This document shows, one piece after another, positions 22,816-36,839 of a DNA stretch of 64,000 nt (positions are counted from its first letter, which is position 1; each line of letters opens with the position of its first letter). Source of the DNA: Viscum album (lineage: Eukaryota; Streptophyta; Magnoliopsida; Santalales; Viscaceae); assembly GCA_963277665.1 (NCBI GenBank), contig OY728122.1, forward strand, positions 1,549,460,868-1,549,524,867. The letters are read 5' to 3'. Position numbers and translations under genes: made by a program. The notes beneath the pieces are model-generated. The model worked only from the letters and a program-made list of their open reading frames with translations, was not told the origin of the DNA and did no database searches.

Positions 22816-25800
22816 GAATCCACGTGCTAATTTTTGTTACATATTCTCAGTATGAAACTTCATTTTTATTAATTCATTAATTTTATTCTATAATTTAATC
22901 ATTTTTTACCAAATTATTATTCTTTTTCATTTTCTAACTTTAAGCACCACTACCATCACCAGAAGATATAGTTTTAAGGAAGAAAAAATTAATATAACAA
23001 ACTGACCATTACTGAAATAATAAATAAGATCATAATATAAAGGAATAATGAATTTTTTGGACAAGAGGTTCATGGTGGAAACAATAACAACCCATGAAAT
23101 AAATGATAAAATAGAGTGATTGAAGAATATGAACCTAATAAAGGTTGAAAATAGTGAGTAAATACTGTGGAAAAAAGTTACCCAACTAAAATATATGATA
23201 AAAAATATAAAATTTACTTGAGGAAACAAAGAATATATTTGAGGGATAAAATAGGATCATATATAACAAGGTTAAATGTCAATGAAAGAAACCATATTAT
23301 AGAACAACACTAAAATAAATATGAAAATAAATCTATACGAATAAAAAAGTGATAACCATGAGTAAAAAACTCCGAAAAATGGCCAAATCCAGTTAAAATC
23401 TTTTCCAAATTGATGAAGTGTCATATAATATCAAATTCCACCACCATCACCACCACTAAATTAGTATATTAATATAGAGATTTTTATAATCCCCTCCTAT
23501 AAGTATAATTAATAGACAACCAACTCATAACAAATTCTATTTTTAAGTTAAATTTTTTTAATATTGAATGATGATTTTTTTAAAACTTATTCAATTCTTA
23601 TTATAATATTATTACTATATTTTTCATCACATTGTTTTGATTCCTATATAGTGTTTTTAATTGAATTGTGGAGTGAAATTCTATGTAGTGACATTTCATG
23701 AGTGTAACACCATATATATAAAAATATATTTATTTGATTAAATATTTCAGAAACCATTTATATCTATTTTTTTGGTTTTTAGTGTAGTTAAAAGATGCTA
23801 GATGTAAAACATTAAGGAGTTGGCACTGATACAAGTCGGGATTTTATACTATTGACCCAAGTCAACACTATAAAAGAAGGCATTGAAACATTATGAGGGG
23901 ATGAATAAGACTAATTTTATATATAGCGCTATTGTATTAGAGGAATCAAATGTTCGAACTATGAATAACACACCTATGCCACGATGGGTGGCTATATTAT
24001 TCTATTATCTCCCAAGAAAGGGGAGATGAACCATGTGCTAATGTGGTCACACCATAATAGGACCATATGTTTGGGCGTTGCACAATTACCAAAGTTTTCA
24101 TGTTGAAAGGGACCTTAGTATAGTTATTTTAGATTATAAATAAATTTGTTAATTTTTTAAATCTTATAAATGAGGTTTCCCTCTTTTCTTCCCCAAGGTA
24201 CCCAGGATACCCATTTACCTAATAAGGTTTACTCCAACATGTGTGATTTATCTTTTATTTGTTGTTGGATTGATTATATGTCAATCCTAGTTGATAATTA
24301 TAGGTAATAATTACAATAATATTCTATATATTCTCACTTTTCTCATGGTTATGGTGTTATTGGCTATATATCCAAATTTTACTTGTTTTGGTAATTTTTT
24401 GGGATTTTTTATGGTTGATGTTGATCCCTCTAATGATCTTCAATGAGTGGGAATATGATATGTTGAGGTTTGTGATGCAGAATCTTTCACATTAGTTTAT
24501 TTGATTTTATAATGACACATGGTACGTGGTTATAAAATTTTTTATTCTTAGCCAAAAGCTAATTTGAATTATCCTACATGGCCACATATAATATGGGTAA
24601 GGTTTTTTGGGGTATGATTGGTCCTCCATTATTTTTATTTTATGATATTTCCACTAAGGTCTACTCACATGAGAAAAAGTGTGTGGAACCGTTGTACAAA
24701 AAAAATTATGGGATACTTCTTTCGTTATATTATGATGAAATGGGACATGTTATGTTCTAAATAACCTCCATGATAAGGATATGTGAATTTTCTCCATGAG
24801 TGATAGCTTTAATATTACCTTGTGATGGTATTTTAAGTATACCTAATCGATATATTGAATACATTGAAGTGACTGAGAGGAATGGATTTATCAAATTAGG
24901 ATCTATGGTTCCGAGTTTAAGTTCCCTGGATATGGTAAGTTGATATTGGGGATCTGGGTATGAGATCCAACGTTATATGGGATTACATTGGAGTTGTTAC
25001 TACCTTATAATGAGTTGTGATAATTTTCGGTTAAGATTTTATTATACCTTTATAAGGAAAATGTTATGGGATTCCCACATTGGTGTATTAATATTGAAAT
25101 AAATTAGAGGCGATATTTCTTTGGGCATAGATCGTTAATGATATGGGTTCCTACAACTATTTTTATATTATTATCAGTAGCAATCAATATTTCATAGACT
25201 TATTTTCCGATTTAATTTTTAATATTAAAATAAGTGATTGATATACCTTTAGAATGATGTCATTATATACATGGAATTACCTTCACATTATCTTTGTGTT
25301 ATTCTCAGTTGGGATCAAAATGAATTAGGGTTCAAATTGATATAGGAATGGGTCACATATAATATTGTCTTTATATATTTTTGAGTAGGGATCAAGATGT
25401 ATATTTGCTGATATTGGCATTGAAATGGTCCAAAACTCCTACTATATTTGTATTCCAAACTTGGGTCACTTATATTATTATGATTTTATTATTCTATTAT
25501 AGGATCAATATTACAGAAGTTTGAGATCAATATAGACATGGAGCCCAATTTCATATTTTTTATTATATTATTCCATGGAGGGGTTGAGATTACTATGGAA
25601 TTAGATCAGTATATATTTGGGTGGAATATCCAATTTTTCTTATTAACAATCTAAATTGTATTTGATATTGATGATATCAAAACTAAATATACATAAATGT
25701 TTAATTAGTAAAATGAATTAATTAAAACATCTCACAAATAGTGACACAACCCAGAGATTAATTACATGATATGAAACATATAAAATAATGTGTTATAATA

Positions 25801-28514
25801 ATTAATGAAGGATCTCATATCTTTCTGAATGTATCTTCCCACTATCCTATTCAAAATAAAATTATGATTAAATCGAAATGCTGTCACACTCACCTTTTGT
25901 GAACATTGCTAATTTCTAACCAATTAAAATACAATTTCAATATCATGAGATATAATACATTACCCAATTCATTGGTCAGAGATATAGGTCCCACCCATCT
26001 CATAATTCCAAAATTTGGGGGACGCATGGAAATCAATCATCCCATCATAAAATCACCAATAGAAATTAAAATGGGATTCATGGAATTATTAAATGGTATC
26101 TCAGAATATATCACAAAAAATAAAATATAACATTAATAATACATTTTTACATAAATGAAATAAAATCTAAGATAAGAGTGATTATGAATTTGGAAATAAA
26201 AGACCATTATAAGTTAATATTTTCGATATAGATATGAAATTGTAAGAAAAACATAATAAAGAATTTTTTCTGAACCCATATAAAATGTTTATAAATCCAC
26301 GGTTAAATAACTTCTAAATTATTTTCAAAATGTTTAAAAGATAATTTTAAAACAATATCTATGTATATTAAGGTTATTTAATTTATAGTTTTCTTGTACA
26401 AGAGAATTGTATATATAAAATGAAATATAAGATATTGAAATTAAAAACATTTTATATAAAAAAAATTATACTTCTATTAAATCCGAAATCATTTAAAGAG
26501 TTTATAAGAATACCATTTAATATATGATAAAAAATATATGAGTGTTAAAAGATAATAAAAATAATATATTAAAAAATAATAAGGAATACGTTGGTGAGAA
26601 GGGGAAATATTGAAACTAAAGGATCATTTATAAATTTTGGAATTATTCACTACAATCTAAAACATTACAAATTAAATCTTCATAGAAGATAAAATGGATA
26701 AAAATAATAATTAATAGTAAATGAATGTGATGTTTTAATAAATATCATTATTGGGAGCATTAGAACCATATTTTAGCTGAAAGGTTCAATAAAAATTAGT
26801 ATAACTCATTCAAATCTATTTGAGATAACAAAACCCATACGACTTTAGTAATTTTTGATTGAAATATCATTATAATATATAATATCATATGGATATATAA
26901 GACCTATGTATCAAATAATATTTTATGTAAAAATAAATTATTATATAGAATATAGATAATTGAAATAATAAATATGCACATAACATTAAAACTTGTCCCA
27001 ATGAAGTGAAATTGAGAAAAAAAACCACTTACCTTGTTTTAGATTAGTTCTCTGCATATAGTTACCATCCTAAATAATCAAAATATTTTTTAAGATACCT
27101 TATATAGAATCTTATTATTATATATTCAATTAAAAATGAAAAATTTATAGTCATATTCTATTTATTTATTGTATTCTTTATGTATTTGTTTATATGAAAA
27201 TTGAATCACAATATGCTATTTTTTGTAATTTTTGGGATCAAGGATGATGTTTTAATAATAAGTTTAACACCTAATATCGGAATTATAGAATAAAAAAAGT
27301 AAAAATTATTATTAACTTATAATTATATTATTATTTATTATTCTATAGTCATCCATGATATAATTTTATATAATTTATTCAAATAGGTCATTAAAAGGAC
27401 TCAAACACTAACACAAATTATATCAATCGGAGAATAATACTAAGGAAGTGGAAAATTATTTTAAATGAATAGTAATGATATTATTTAATTATTATTAAGT
27501 TTTTTAATCTTAAATTATTTGGTTTCTATAAATAAATATTTTTGATATAAAAACAAATAGCCTTACTTCAAGGTGGTGGTAGTTTGAACAACAAACAGTT
27601 AATGTTCTTTTTTTCTTTTTAGGGGACGAAAAGGAGTAAATAATTATTATTTTATAAAAAAATTAAATTTAAGTATAATAAGGATTATTATTTACTTATA
27701 TTTGTAATTTGAGAGATTATTTTTTATGGAGTAGAGTAAAATAATGTCCAAGAGAATGTAATTCTAATATCAGACGCATATGTTTTCTTATTGAAAAATT
27801 CTTGGAGACGAAATTATTAAACAACAAAAATATGATGAGAAATATATAGAATATGGAGAGGTTGATAATATGGGAATATTTGAATATTTTTTAGGAGAAA
27901 TCTTAAGGGATGTTGAGTCTTTATATGGTGGAATTTTTGGATTTTTATAAGTTATGAGGAGAGTTATTTTGGAAGTAACCCTCTCATTTTCAATGATTTA
28001 ATCATACTATTCAGGTGAAAATGGATAAAAAATTGGCAAAAGTGGATGGTAATGTGGGTATGGTTATAAAATAACCTCAAAAAATCAATTAAAAACATGT
28101 GTTCAACATGTTTAGGATTGTTCCCCTTAGTAAAATATAATTTATCATTTATACTTTTTATCCGGGTAACTATTTTTTAACCATAGAAATTTATCTTAAT
28201 GGAAAAAATAAAAATTTACCATATTACCTAAATTGAACATTGTAATATAATATTATTAAATAGTTACATCTAATCAAATTTATAAAAGTGTTCATGGATA
28301 TTTAATAATAAACACTCTGAATTTCATAAAAAATAACTTTTGAAAAATAATGTTTTTTATTTTAAATTAACATATAAGATTAATTTATAATTGTTATTGG
28401 TTATAATTAATGAAAATGATTTATTATAAATTAAATAAACTGTATGCAAATTTCTTGTAAATCCAAAATTGAATCCAACCTTGATGATACTTTTTTTCTG
28501 ATGTTTTCTATCAA
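22816..28514. other. Long AT-rich stretch, largely unassigned
   Basis: No gene recognised on either strand. A slightly GC-richer segment at about 23930-25650 contains repeated phrases of the type GTWGGGATCAA followed by ATATWGG (near 25309, 25384 and 25495), which suggests very degenerate repeats with uneven spacing. The rest is simple AT-rich sequence. Confidence 0.35.
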
Positions 28515-28994
28515 GGCGCACCGCGTATGAGTATTAATATTCATTGATGGTCACAATGTTCCACACATTCCCACATTACAAATCCTGGAGACATTTATCA
28601 CTTCTTCAAAGAAGTCTACTCCATGATCGACATAGTATGATGGGATTTTAGTGTAACCTTCCATGGATTCCTCGACATAATTCATCACCCAGCCCTAGTC
28701 TCCCTCATAGATTAAGATGTTGTTTGTGAAACTCATTTCCAATACCCTATCTCTGGGGATGCTGATTAATTATGTTCATTCTGTTAGGATATTCCAAGAT
28801 ATCATGACAGGGAAGTAACATTCGGTCAGATTAGATGGTAACAATAGGAATATCATGGAATCTTTGGAAGCTGGGACATTAGAGAACCTAAATACTTCAT
28901 AATAGTAGGGCTTCTCAAGGGAGTGGAAACTTGAGGCATCCCACATCGATTTCATGAAATCATATTCCAGAGGAATATCTCTGAGAGTTTCCAC
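28515..28994 (-). pseudogene. Unrecognised broken reading frame
   Basis: On the minus strand, 28994-28776 is open for 72 codons with varied composition (starting with GTG; contains DASSFHSLEKPYYYEVFRF). After stops, the same direction continues with SFTNNILIYEG and then EESMEGYTKIPSYYVDHGVD and FFEEVINVSRICNVG (to about 28560). The amino acid content is balanced, unlike the AT-driven frames around it, which suggests former coding sequence of about 160 residues. I do not recognise the family. A retrotransposon gag or extra reading frame is possible, given the repeats beside it. Confidence 0.4.
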
Positions 28995-29076
28995 GGATTC
29001 CCTGGTTTAATATGGTGTAGGATGTATATTTAACGTCTTCAAAATCTAGATCTGAGAACTAATGAGAGTGGATCAT

Positions 29077-29088
29077 GGGGGGGGGGGG
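29077..29088 (+). repeat. Run of 12 G
   Basis: An uninterrupted G run, followed by TGGGG, in otherwise mixed sequence. Its length may be uncertain because such runs are error-prone in sequencing. Confidence 0.8.
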
Positions 29089-29282
29089 TGGGGTACACCT
29101 GTTGGACGTATCACTTAAAGGATTACTAGATGGATAGATAAAAACATCCAATGATGATTTATTAAGGATGGAGTGCCCAAAAAGTGATGATTTCACACTA
29201 TGTAGGATGATGTGGACACCATATTGGGTGAATTGGAGAGGGCGCATCTCTAGGATTGGGACAACAATGTTTACCATAGACT

Positions 29283-30726
29283 ACGATTGAACCATAGATA
29301 GGCATTTTATGTACCCTATATGGATTACATTGATCAAAACCGACATATTATAGAGCGTTGATTCATGGTTTACACATAGTTAACAACAAATACAAAAATA
29401 ATGATCCTACTTAGACATGGTTTCCTGAGTAGGAATCTGGATGGAGAATGTATGATTTAAGTAAGTGATTGAGATTAATGGGATGAAACCTATGTAAATA
29501 TACCATTTATTTTGGGATTGAAGATCAATGAGGCCTCCTATGTTTCCATGTGAATGGGAATAAAATTCCATATAGTTTGGTGGGGGATTTGATAGGTGAG
29601 GAGGAAGCTAGTGAGAATAGATGGCATGGATGGGGCCCAAAGAAAGTAAATCCTCTGTGCTTGGGAATGATCTTACCGAAAAAAGAAAGGCCCATGAGAA
29701 ATATCAGGATGGGACATGGGTAATGGGATTGAAATTTAGGGAGGATTGCAATATACCCCTATGGTAGGGAATAAAAGTACATGTAGTTTAGGATAGGAAA
29801 TAGAATTAGGGAGTACAGAAAGGGAAAAAATTCCATTGAGATGCTAAGAATAATGCATGGTTAGTGGCCCATCACATGAGGGGAAAACTTTCTTGGAGTA
29901 GTATGGGTTTAGTGGGGATGAAGTGTTGTTTTATGCTTATGAAAATGAGACATTTGGTTGAGGTGTACAAAACATATGACCACCCTTACACATGTTGGGG
30001 TTACGCATGGTTAGCGGCCTAAGTTGACTGATAAAAAACACATTACATAGGCATATTGGGATGATGTGTCCCTGAAAAAGATGATTTCACTCCATGGAGG
30101 TTCATTTGGACACCACAAGGGGTGGATTTGAGAGGGTAAAACCCTAGGAGGGGGACACCAATTTTCTCCATCGGCTGGGATTGAATATCAAATAGGCATC
30201 CTATGTACTCTGTATAGAATACAGGGATCAAAACCCACACTATTCAGAGGGTTTAGTTTAATTTCATGACTGATGAACGAACTGTTGTGAATTAGCTGGA
30301 AAAACTGGATTGGGGTAGTGATGGGCTTGAACCTCGGATTGGATTCATATGTGCCCTGTTTATAGTATTGGGTCAAATTCCATGTAGTTCGATGAGGCAT
30401 ATAGTTTAAAGTCATTCAAGAAGGGGGGAATAGGGCTTACACATGGTTATCATCCAATAGTGATGTTAGGGCTTACACATAGTTATTATCCAATTAAGAT
30501 GTCGGGATCTATCACATGTGTAGCGGTCCAAAGAGGATATGTTGTGGCATACACATGGATAGATTCCCAGATGAATGTTGATTTCCACACCGATAGCAGT
30601 AGATTAGGGAGGTGTCACCCAAGGAGGGGGAAAATGTTTTCCCTTGTTTGGGATTGAACCTCAAGGAGGCATCCTACATTACCAATTTACATGAAAAGGA
30701 TCAATAACAATGTAGTTCGACATGGT
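29283..30726 (+). repeat. Six diverged copies of a 75-bp module
   Basis: Copies start at 29283, 29514, 29725, 30177, 30323 and 30650. Each begins close to GGGATTGAACCTCA, then has AGGCATCCTAYRT, and later either GGATCAAAA or AAAATTCCATGTAGTTYGA. Three copies (29283, 30177, 30650) also share sequence to their left (a GGACACC or CACACCG block, then AGAGGG or GGGGG), so the real unit is longer, near 200 bp. Spacing is 146 to 452 bp, so this is a decayed, uneven tandem array. Confidence 0.7.
30431..30502 (+). repeat. 36-bp tandem duplication
   Basis: Two adjacent 36-bp copies, 30431-30466 and 30467-30502, both starting TAGGGCTTACACAT and containing ATCCAAT. They differ at seven positions. A third, much weaker copy follows at 30503-30538. 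Related ACACATRGTTA phrases occur near 29370 and, as GCATGGTTAG, near 29859 and 30006. Confidence 0.85.
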
Positions 30727-30865
30727 AATGGTGTCGTGGTCTCTATTAACCTCTAAGAAAACATGAGTCCTACTCAGTGTGAGAAACAACATGAAGATGT
30801 AGACTAGATTGGCATGTCGCGGAAGGTGAAGACACGAGGTATGGTGTGTAGCTTATGGGTGGAAG

Positions 30866-31030
30866 TATCCCATGTGCCTCTAATAATTAGAAATGGTGAA
30901 TGGGGATAATGCGTGGAATATTCCCAAGTGCTGCAAAGGGGAGGAAATGGTTGATGGGGTTTATGCCTTGAATTTTATCAAGTGTCGCTATAGAGCAGAA
31001 AATGTTGACCGTGATTATGATTTGAAACAA
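30866..31030 (+). repeat. Three copies of a 53-55-bp unit
   Basis: Copies start near 30866, 30919 and 30973. Each has a TATYCCAAGTG-type start (ATCCCATGTG, TTCCCAAGTG, TATCAAGTG), then GAAAATGGTTGA-like sequence, then a TTATG-like part ending TGGAA or TTGAA. The unit is close to 18 codons, so a frame runs through all of it, but there is no known protein. Confidence 0.75.
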
Positions 31031-31973
31031 CCATTGGTATCCTCATGTTGGGTCATGATGGAATCCCATGTTCATTTAAATTGGTAAATATTATGTTTAA
31101 TGTCATGTTAATGAACGAGGTGTGTGCAGAATATTCAATAGGCCACAAACTATGTCTTCCACAAGCTACACTATGTGCACATCTCAACCTGATTATCGAT
31201 CAAGGTAAAATTGTGTCAGGATTTCAACTCAAGAGGAGGATCATTGTGATTGTTTTCTATACATCTCATGGGGAGGTATCTTATGATTAGTTCACAAGGA
31301 ATCCTGTTCTTAAATGACAGGGTATGCTACTATTTAAAGTCATGTATTAAAGAATGATGGCATCAAATGCATGGTGCATAATGCATCTCTTGTTTGGAAC
31401 AAGTGGAATCCATTTTTTCATATATGATATTCTAAATTTTAAATTCATGTAGATAGGAATGATAGTAATAAGGCACCATATAATTGATGGTGTGGGAGTT
31501 ACACAAGAGCAGCCATGTTTGGATGAACCCAGCATTGGAGTCAAGTGATGCAGTTTAGAGTAGTTTCATTAGGAATGATTCATCTCAAGGTACTCAGGGA
31601 ATTGTAGATGAGAATATCAACTCATGACAAGGTAAATGGACTAATAAGAATATGTCAACTAAAGATGTTTCAAGGTTCATGGTGGAGTATCTCGAATCAT
31701 GGTTTTCAAATCATGGGTGTCGTGTGCACATAAGGGTAGAAGGTAAAATTTCAGTTAGCCAAACCAACATTTATGTGGGTTGATACTCCAATTTTCATGA
31801 GGGTTAGTGACGGTAGTGTTGGGACGTGTGTGGAGGTCGAAACCCACAGAATGAAATTGATCCCGAGTGGGGGTGGAGCCCATTTTAGGGACTTTCGAGT
31901 GCCTATATGGAAACTATTGCATGTAAGATGTGATACAAATAGGATGGGATGCATGCTAGACTAGGTGGTGAAA

Positions 31974-32125
31974 AAGATTGGGAATCATGGCATTGTTGCA
32001 TGAAATATTGGGTACATTAGAAATGTTCCGTGAAAGATTGGGTACCTTGGAACTGTTGGGTGCAAGATTGGGTTTCATTGGCACTTTTTCACGTAAGATC
32101 GGGTTTGAGCACAAGACCATGGTTG
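31974..32125 (+). repeat. 30-bp tandem array, about five copies
   Basis: AAGATTGGG-type starts at 31974, 32004, 32034, 32064 and 32095, so the period is 30 bp (once 31). Copies share AAGATTGGGTAC or a variant, then TTGGAA or TTRGAA, then TGTTG. As 30 is a multiple of three, open frames run through the array on both strands and give ten-residue repeats (on the plus strand of the type ERLGTLELLG). I treat those frames as by-products. Confidence 0.85.
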
Positions 32126-32860
32126 CGTGCAAGACGTTGTCTAGAAAGCACATGACTTAGGCTGAAAATAGGTCATGTGAGGATCAAACCATATGGGTCC
32201 ACATGAAGGAAACCCATATGAGTCATGTTAAGTAATATATCTAAAATGAGGGTTCTATTCTTCTGCGCTTTCTTGGAAGAGGTGGTCTTCCATGCACCAG
32301 AGCAATGACTGACCTCTAGAGGATCACCTTGTGGAGATAGGGGTAACCTTATATTTATAGGAACATATATCTACGATGGTGCGAATGTTCTCTACACAGT
32401 ATAATCCATTCAATGTCATATTGAGCATGCAATAGTCTTTTGTGTTGATGCCTATCTTTCATGGACACCTCAAAACAACCACACACCTACCATATCCATT
32501 TGTTGGGTGATCGGGGTGGTGGATGTTACAATGACGTCACATTTGGCCCATAAAGGGTATGCCTGACGGGTTGTGTTCAAGATTCCATTGATGCATAAAT
32601 TATTTCATTCATGTGAGATGGAATTCCATTCTTGCGCACAAATCGATAAATTTCCCCAAAACCATACATGCTAACCATTTTCAACAATTTAACTTCGAAC
32701 AGACATAACTTTCGAACCATATATCCATTTGGGATCCACCACAAGTAAAATTGAAGCTTTTTTAATGATCGACACTCCTAGATTAAGTATAAAAGTATTA
32801 TGTGAATCCTCAGAAGCGTCTTATTCTTAAAAAGACAATATTAAAAGAAAATTCAGAAAA
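32126..32860. other. LTR-like non-coding sequence
   Basis: End of the GC-richer island. The stretch CATAACTTTCGAACC at 32705-32719, followed by ATCCATTTGGGATCC, resembles wording often seen in plant LTR retrotransposon sequence, but no LTR edge was found. No coding signal. Confidence 0.3.
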
Positions 32861-35800
32861 CAATTTTTATTATACTAAAATTATAATTTAATTTAAAACA
32901 ATATTTTACAAAGGATTTATAATGTCAAAGAGTATATTAATATGAATTTTTCCCCAAAATACATATTTTAATACTTAACTAGTTTTTAAACTTCTAGTGC
33001 TTTCATACATAATGATAAAAATATAAAAAATATAATTTTTCAAAAACCGTACAAATTGATTAAATTACTACCTCTTCAAAAAAATAAAATTAATTAAACT
33101 TTTATGCAGGGAATTAAAAAAAATCATTTGATCTAATTTACATTCTATTATTTTAAATTTTATTTATAAAATAAAATTTTCAATATAATGTTTTTGATCA
33201 TTTTTGATGTTAACTAATATTAATTTGTATCATATAAATATAATAATTATAATTGTTTTACCTCTATAGAGTTTAAATATATTAATTAATAATCTTACTA
33301 TAATATTATGTAGTTATTTTACATTGATTTTATAATATAATGCGTGTTATCAAACATAACCTCAGTTTTACAAGGTTATGAATTTCTGCTCATTATAGAG
33401 ATTCCCTATTGAAGGAGATCATTATAGGCATGAGAACATACTACTTCATTTCCCTTAGTATGTCACGATTATATTTTTAGAGTTATTTAACACTATATAA
33501 TGTATGTATGATTTCATCTTGGGTGGAAATTTTAACACTTGTGGGTGTGACATATGTTATAATTGTTATTATTTGATTATGTATATTGAAATATAACATC
33601 ATTTTTTCAATTGTATATCTAGTATTTATATTGATAAATTGATATCAATGGTCTACTAAGTTTTACCGACTACCGATGTTAGAATCTCTATCAACATATA
33701 GATTTAAAGGCTCTTAATTTTGGTAAGGATATGGGCATGGTAATTAAAGATTATTTAGAGTTCCATGGTCATAGATAGGTGGTGGGAATTGGTGGAGACC
33801 TAGACCAATTTTTTTTAATTTCCTCCAACCTTCTATTTATCATTGGAATATGTTGTATAAAATCTATCCCGGACTAATTTTAATTAATTATGTACAAATC
33901 ATTTGAAATTATAGTAGATAATTTTGATATATCATGTGTCATGTAATTATTTTATGGTTTTCAGTTATCTTTAACATCCATATGTTTCTGGTTTATTTTG
34001 TATATTATTTCATGTTACTACATTCATTTTACTCTTTTGTTGTTTTTACCGAAGGGTATAATTTCACCATGATCACTTTAAAAACCATTTCCTCTAGTTA
34101 GAATCATCTGAAATATGAGGATCCACACCTAAGGTCATGTTGAACAATCGGTTCAACCCTAAATAGGTCAGGTGATCCCATGATATTATAATTGGAGTTA
34201 AAATTATATGAATATTGTTTATTAAAATTTCTTTCTCCCAATTGAGAGTTGAAAATATAATGAGTAATTGATTTTATATTTATTCTTGGTTATTATTGTC
34301 TTTATTGATCAACTATCATAAGAGAAGAGTAAAAAAAATTGAGATTTCAAAGTGAGTCCTCACTACTCAATAGTATGAGATTTATTTTCTATGACTATTA
34401 GATAAATATATATTGGTTTGGATTAAGGAAAACACATTTAACAATAATGAAGTATTTAACCAAAGGATAAAACATTATCTAGAAACCATATTCATTTTTA
34501 TTACATCATTATTAATTGATTCATTGTTTTTGTAAAATTTTATTTCAAACAAAAAAACATACAAAAATCCATTTATTGTTCCATGATTCATAAAATAAAT
34601 ACGTTTTACATAGTACATTGTTGAAAATTAAATGATTGAAAATCAATGATTTTCTTTACTGCATTCTAATGGTTTTAAAATATTTATCATGATTTCCTGA
34701 TAATATAATGTCATCAATACCACAAAAATTCTTTGTGTGACATTTCATTAAAAGAAAACCCATGTTATGTTCTTGATCACACAAATAAATTGGTTCTAAA
34801 AAAGATAGTTCCCATTATATTAGGTTTGAAAGACATGGTGGATGTGGTTAACCATATGATAAAGGAATTGATTCCATATTCTCAATATTAGGTTATAGTT
34901 ATATAAGAAACACTAAGAGATAAGATACCAATTAAAGATAGTTGAGTTTATCCATATCATGGATTTATGAAATTTATAGTCCAAATACCAATTTAAGAGT
35001 CATATGTGATATTATTGGCATGATTATCTACATAAATTTCAAATTAAAGAGAGGAAGACTACTAAAATTTAAATAAATAGTGAAATGATGATATTTTGTT
35101 ACTGAATAAATATGATGTATATAGTCATTATTTTTAGTGGGTTTACATTCACTATGTTTTTTTTGTTAAAATACTATGAAGCATAATACTCACCAAAAAA
35201 TATATACTATTATATAATATAACATTCATCATGATATTGTGTTTTGGATCTCTTATATGTTGGACCTAGAGTTTAATATATCATTATATAAGGTTGAGAA
35301 GTGTTTTGAAGGATATGTATTTTGAGCATTATATGTAATCATTAAAAAAGTAAACATATCTAAATCTGAATTAGGGGGTTTTTTGACATGTTTTTCATTT
35401 AATAAATGTTCTTGAAAAACATACTACAAAATATATGATAATTGACTAATATATAAGTAGATATACATATTTAAAATTTGTTAAGTGTTTCTATATTAGA
35501 TATTGACACTTATGATTTATGTCTACCTAGTGGATTAATTATTGAATTGTAAAATTCGGGATATAGTTCTATTATAAATAGAAATTTGATATATAGAACT
35601 TTTTTGGATTATTAGGGAAGTGATTTAGAAGAAGAGTTTTTATATATACATAAATAAATTTCATCATGGAATTTGAAATATAGTGAATCATTTATAAATT
35701 ATATATTAGGATTAATAACTATATAGAATTCAATTTTAGTAGATCAAGGAAGAATCAAAAATCATTTTTATTTAGCATTATATCATTGGGTATATAAATT

Positions 35801-36839
35801 ACATACAAAAAAAATACTCTATAGATATTGATTAATTGACTAATTTCATTACGTAATGGTTATTAAATGTTATTATTTTTATTAATAAAAATGACCAAAA
35901 CGCATTTTAGTGGACAATGTGAGATGGATGGTCTATTATTTATCTTATATATAGTGAAAAATATGGGACAATGAGTATAAGATAATTTGGTGTGTATATG
36001 TACATTCAAACATTTACCAATGGTTCGATTTTTTATATTTATATATTTATTATGACACATAACTACTAACCCTATAAAATTTTCAATGTGATTGAAAGTC
36101 ATATACATAATAAAATAGGTAAATGTATTTCTTCCCAATAAATAGATTTGGGTTGTGAATATATGATCCAAAAAATAAATAATCATCTGATAAATTTTGA
36201 AATTATTTTACATCATAATATTCCTGAAAAAATATAGTGTAATGATGCGACCTAGAGTAGGAATCATGCATTGATGGACATATTTTGATTGATAATGATT
36301 TGATTCTATATTCCAATATAAATATGGGGATATCTAATTTTTATCATTATTTATTAATTTAATCCCACATGAAGAACTAATAAATACACCATCTGAGGTA
36401 AGGTCTTGGAGGTATCAAAATTTGTCTTTTATGAGGATTATGGGTTGTAAAGAATATGTTTGATGTTTCGTAGTTGAAAAACTCAATTAAGTAAGATAAA
36501 TGATTAATTTATCAATATAAAAAAGAATAAAGGGAATAATATGTCAAAATTACAACTTTAAAAAATATATTTCTGTCTGAATATAATATTTTACCAGAGA
36601 AGGTTCACATGAATTGGGGCATTTTTGTGAGGAAAATCGAACATAGATTCATTAAAAACCAATAAATAATAGTTACATGGGGGATATATAGTGATCTAGT
36701 ATCATATATGGTTATTGTATTAGAACTAAATTAGGCTATATAATAACCTCAAATATCTGGAATAGTTCATCCAAATATTATGTGATATGTATTTAATATG
36801 GAAAATTATTATTAAATAATGTTTATAGATAAAAAACCA
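32861..36839. other. AT-rich stretch without recognised features
   Basis: No domain was recognised. The gag and integrase of the plus-strand copia fossil at 36840 would be expected in the right half, but nothing readable remains. The minus-strand frame at 35863-36186 is open for 107 codons but has AT-driven composition and no motif. Confidence 0.35.

Noticed and set aside
22927..23229. Minus-strand frame of 100 codons, very hydrophobic
   Set aside because: Phe/Ile/Leu-rich translation is expected from A-rich sequence on the other strand. No signal or family.
30650..30660. tRNA-like B box (GGATTGAACC) suggesting a SINE on the minus strand
   Set aside because: No A box at the right distance, no poly-A or simple tail, and no target duplication. 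Kept only as part of the module family.
31974..32125. Evenly spaced 30-bp repeats as a CRISPR-like array
   Set aside because: The copies are adjacent and diverged without unique spacers, and the context is plant nuclear DNA.
35863..36186. Minus-strand frame of 107 codons
   Set aside because: Composition is driven by AT content, no motif was seen, and nothing nearby supports it. I could not relate it to the copia fossil on the other strand.
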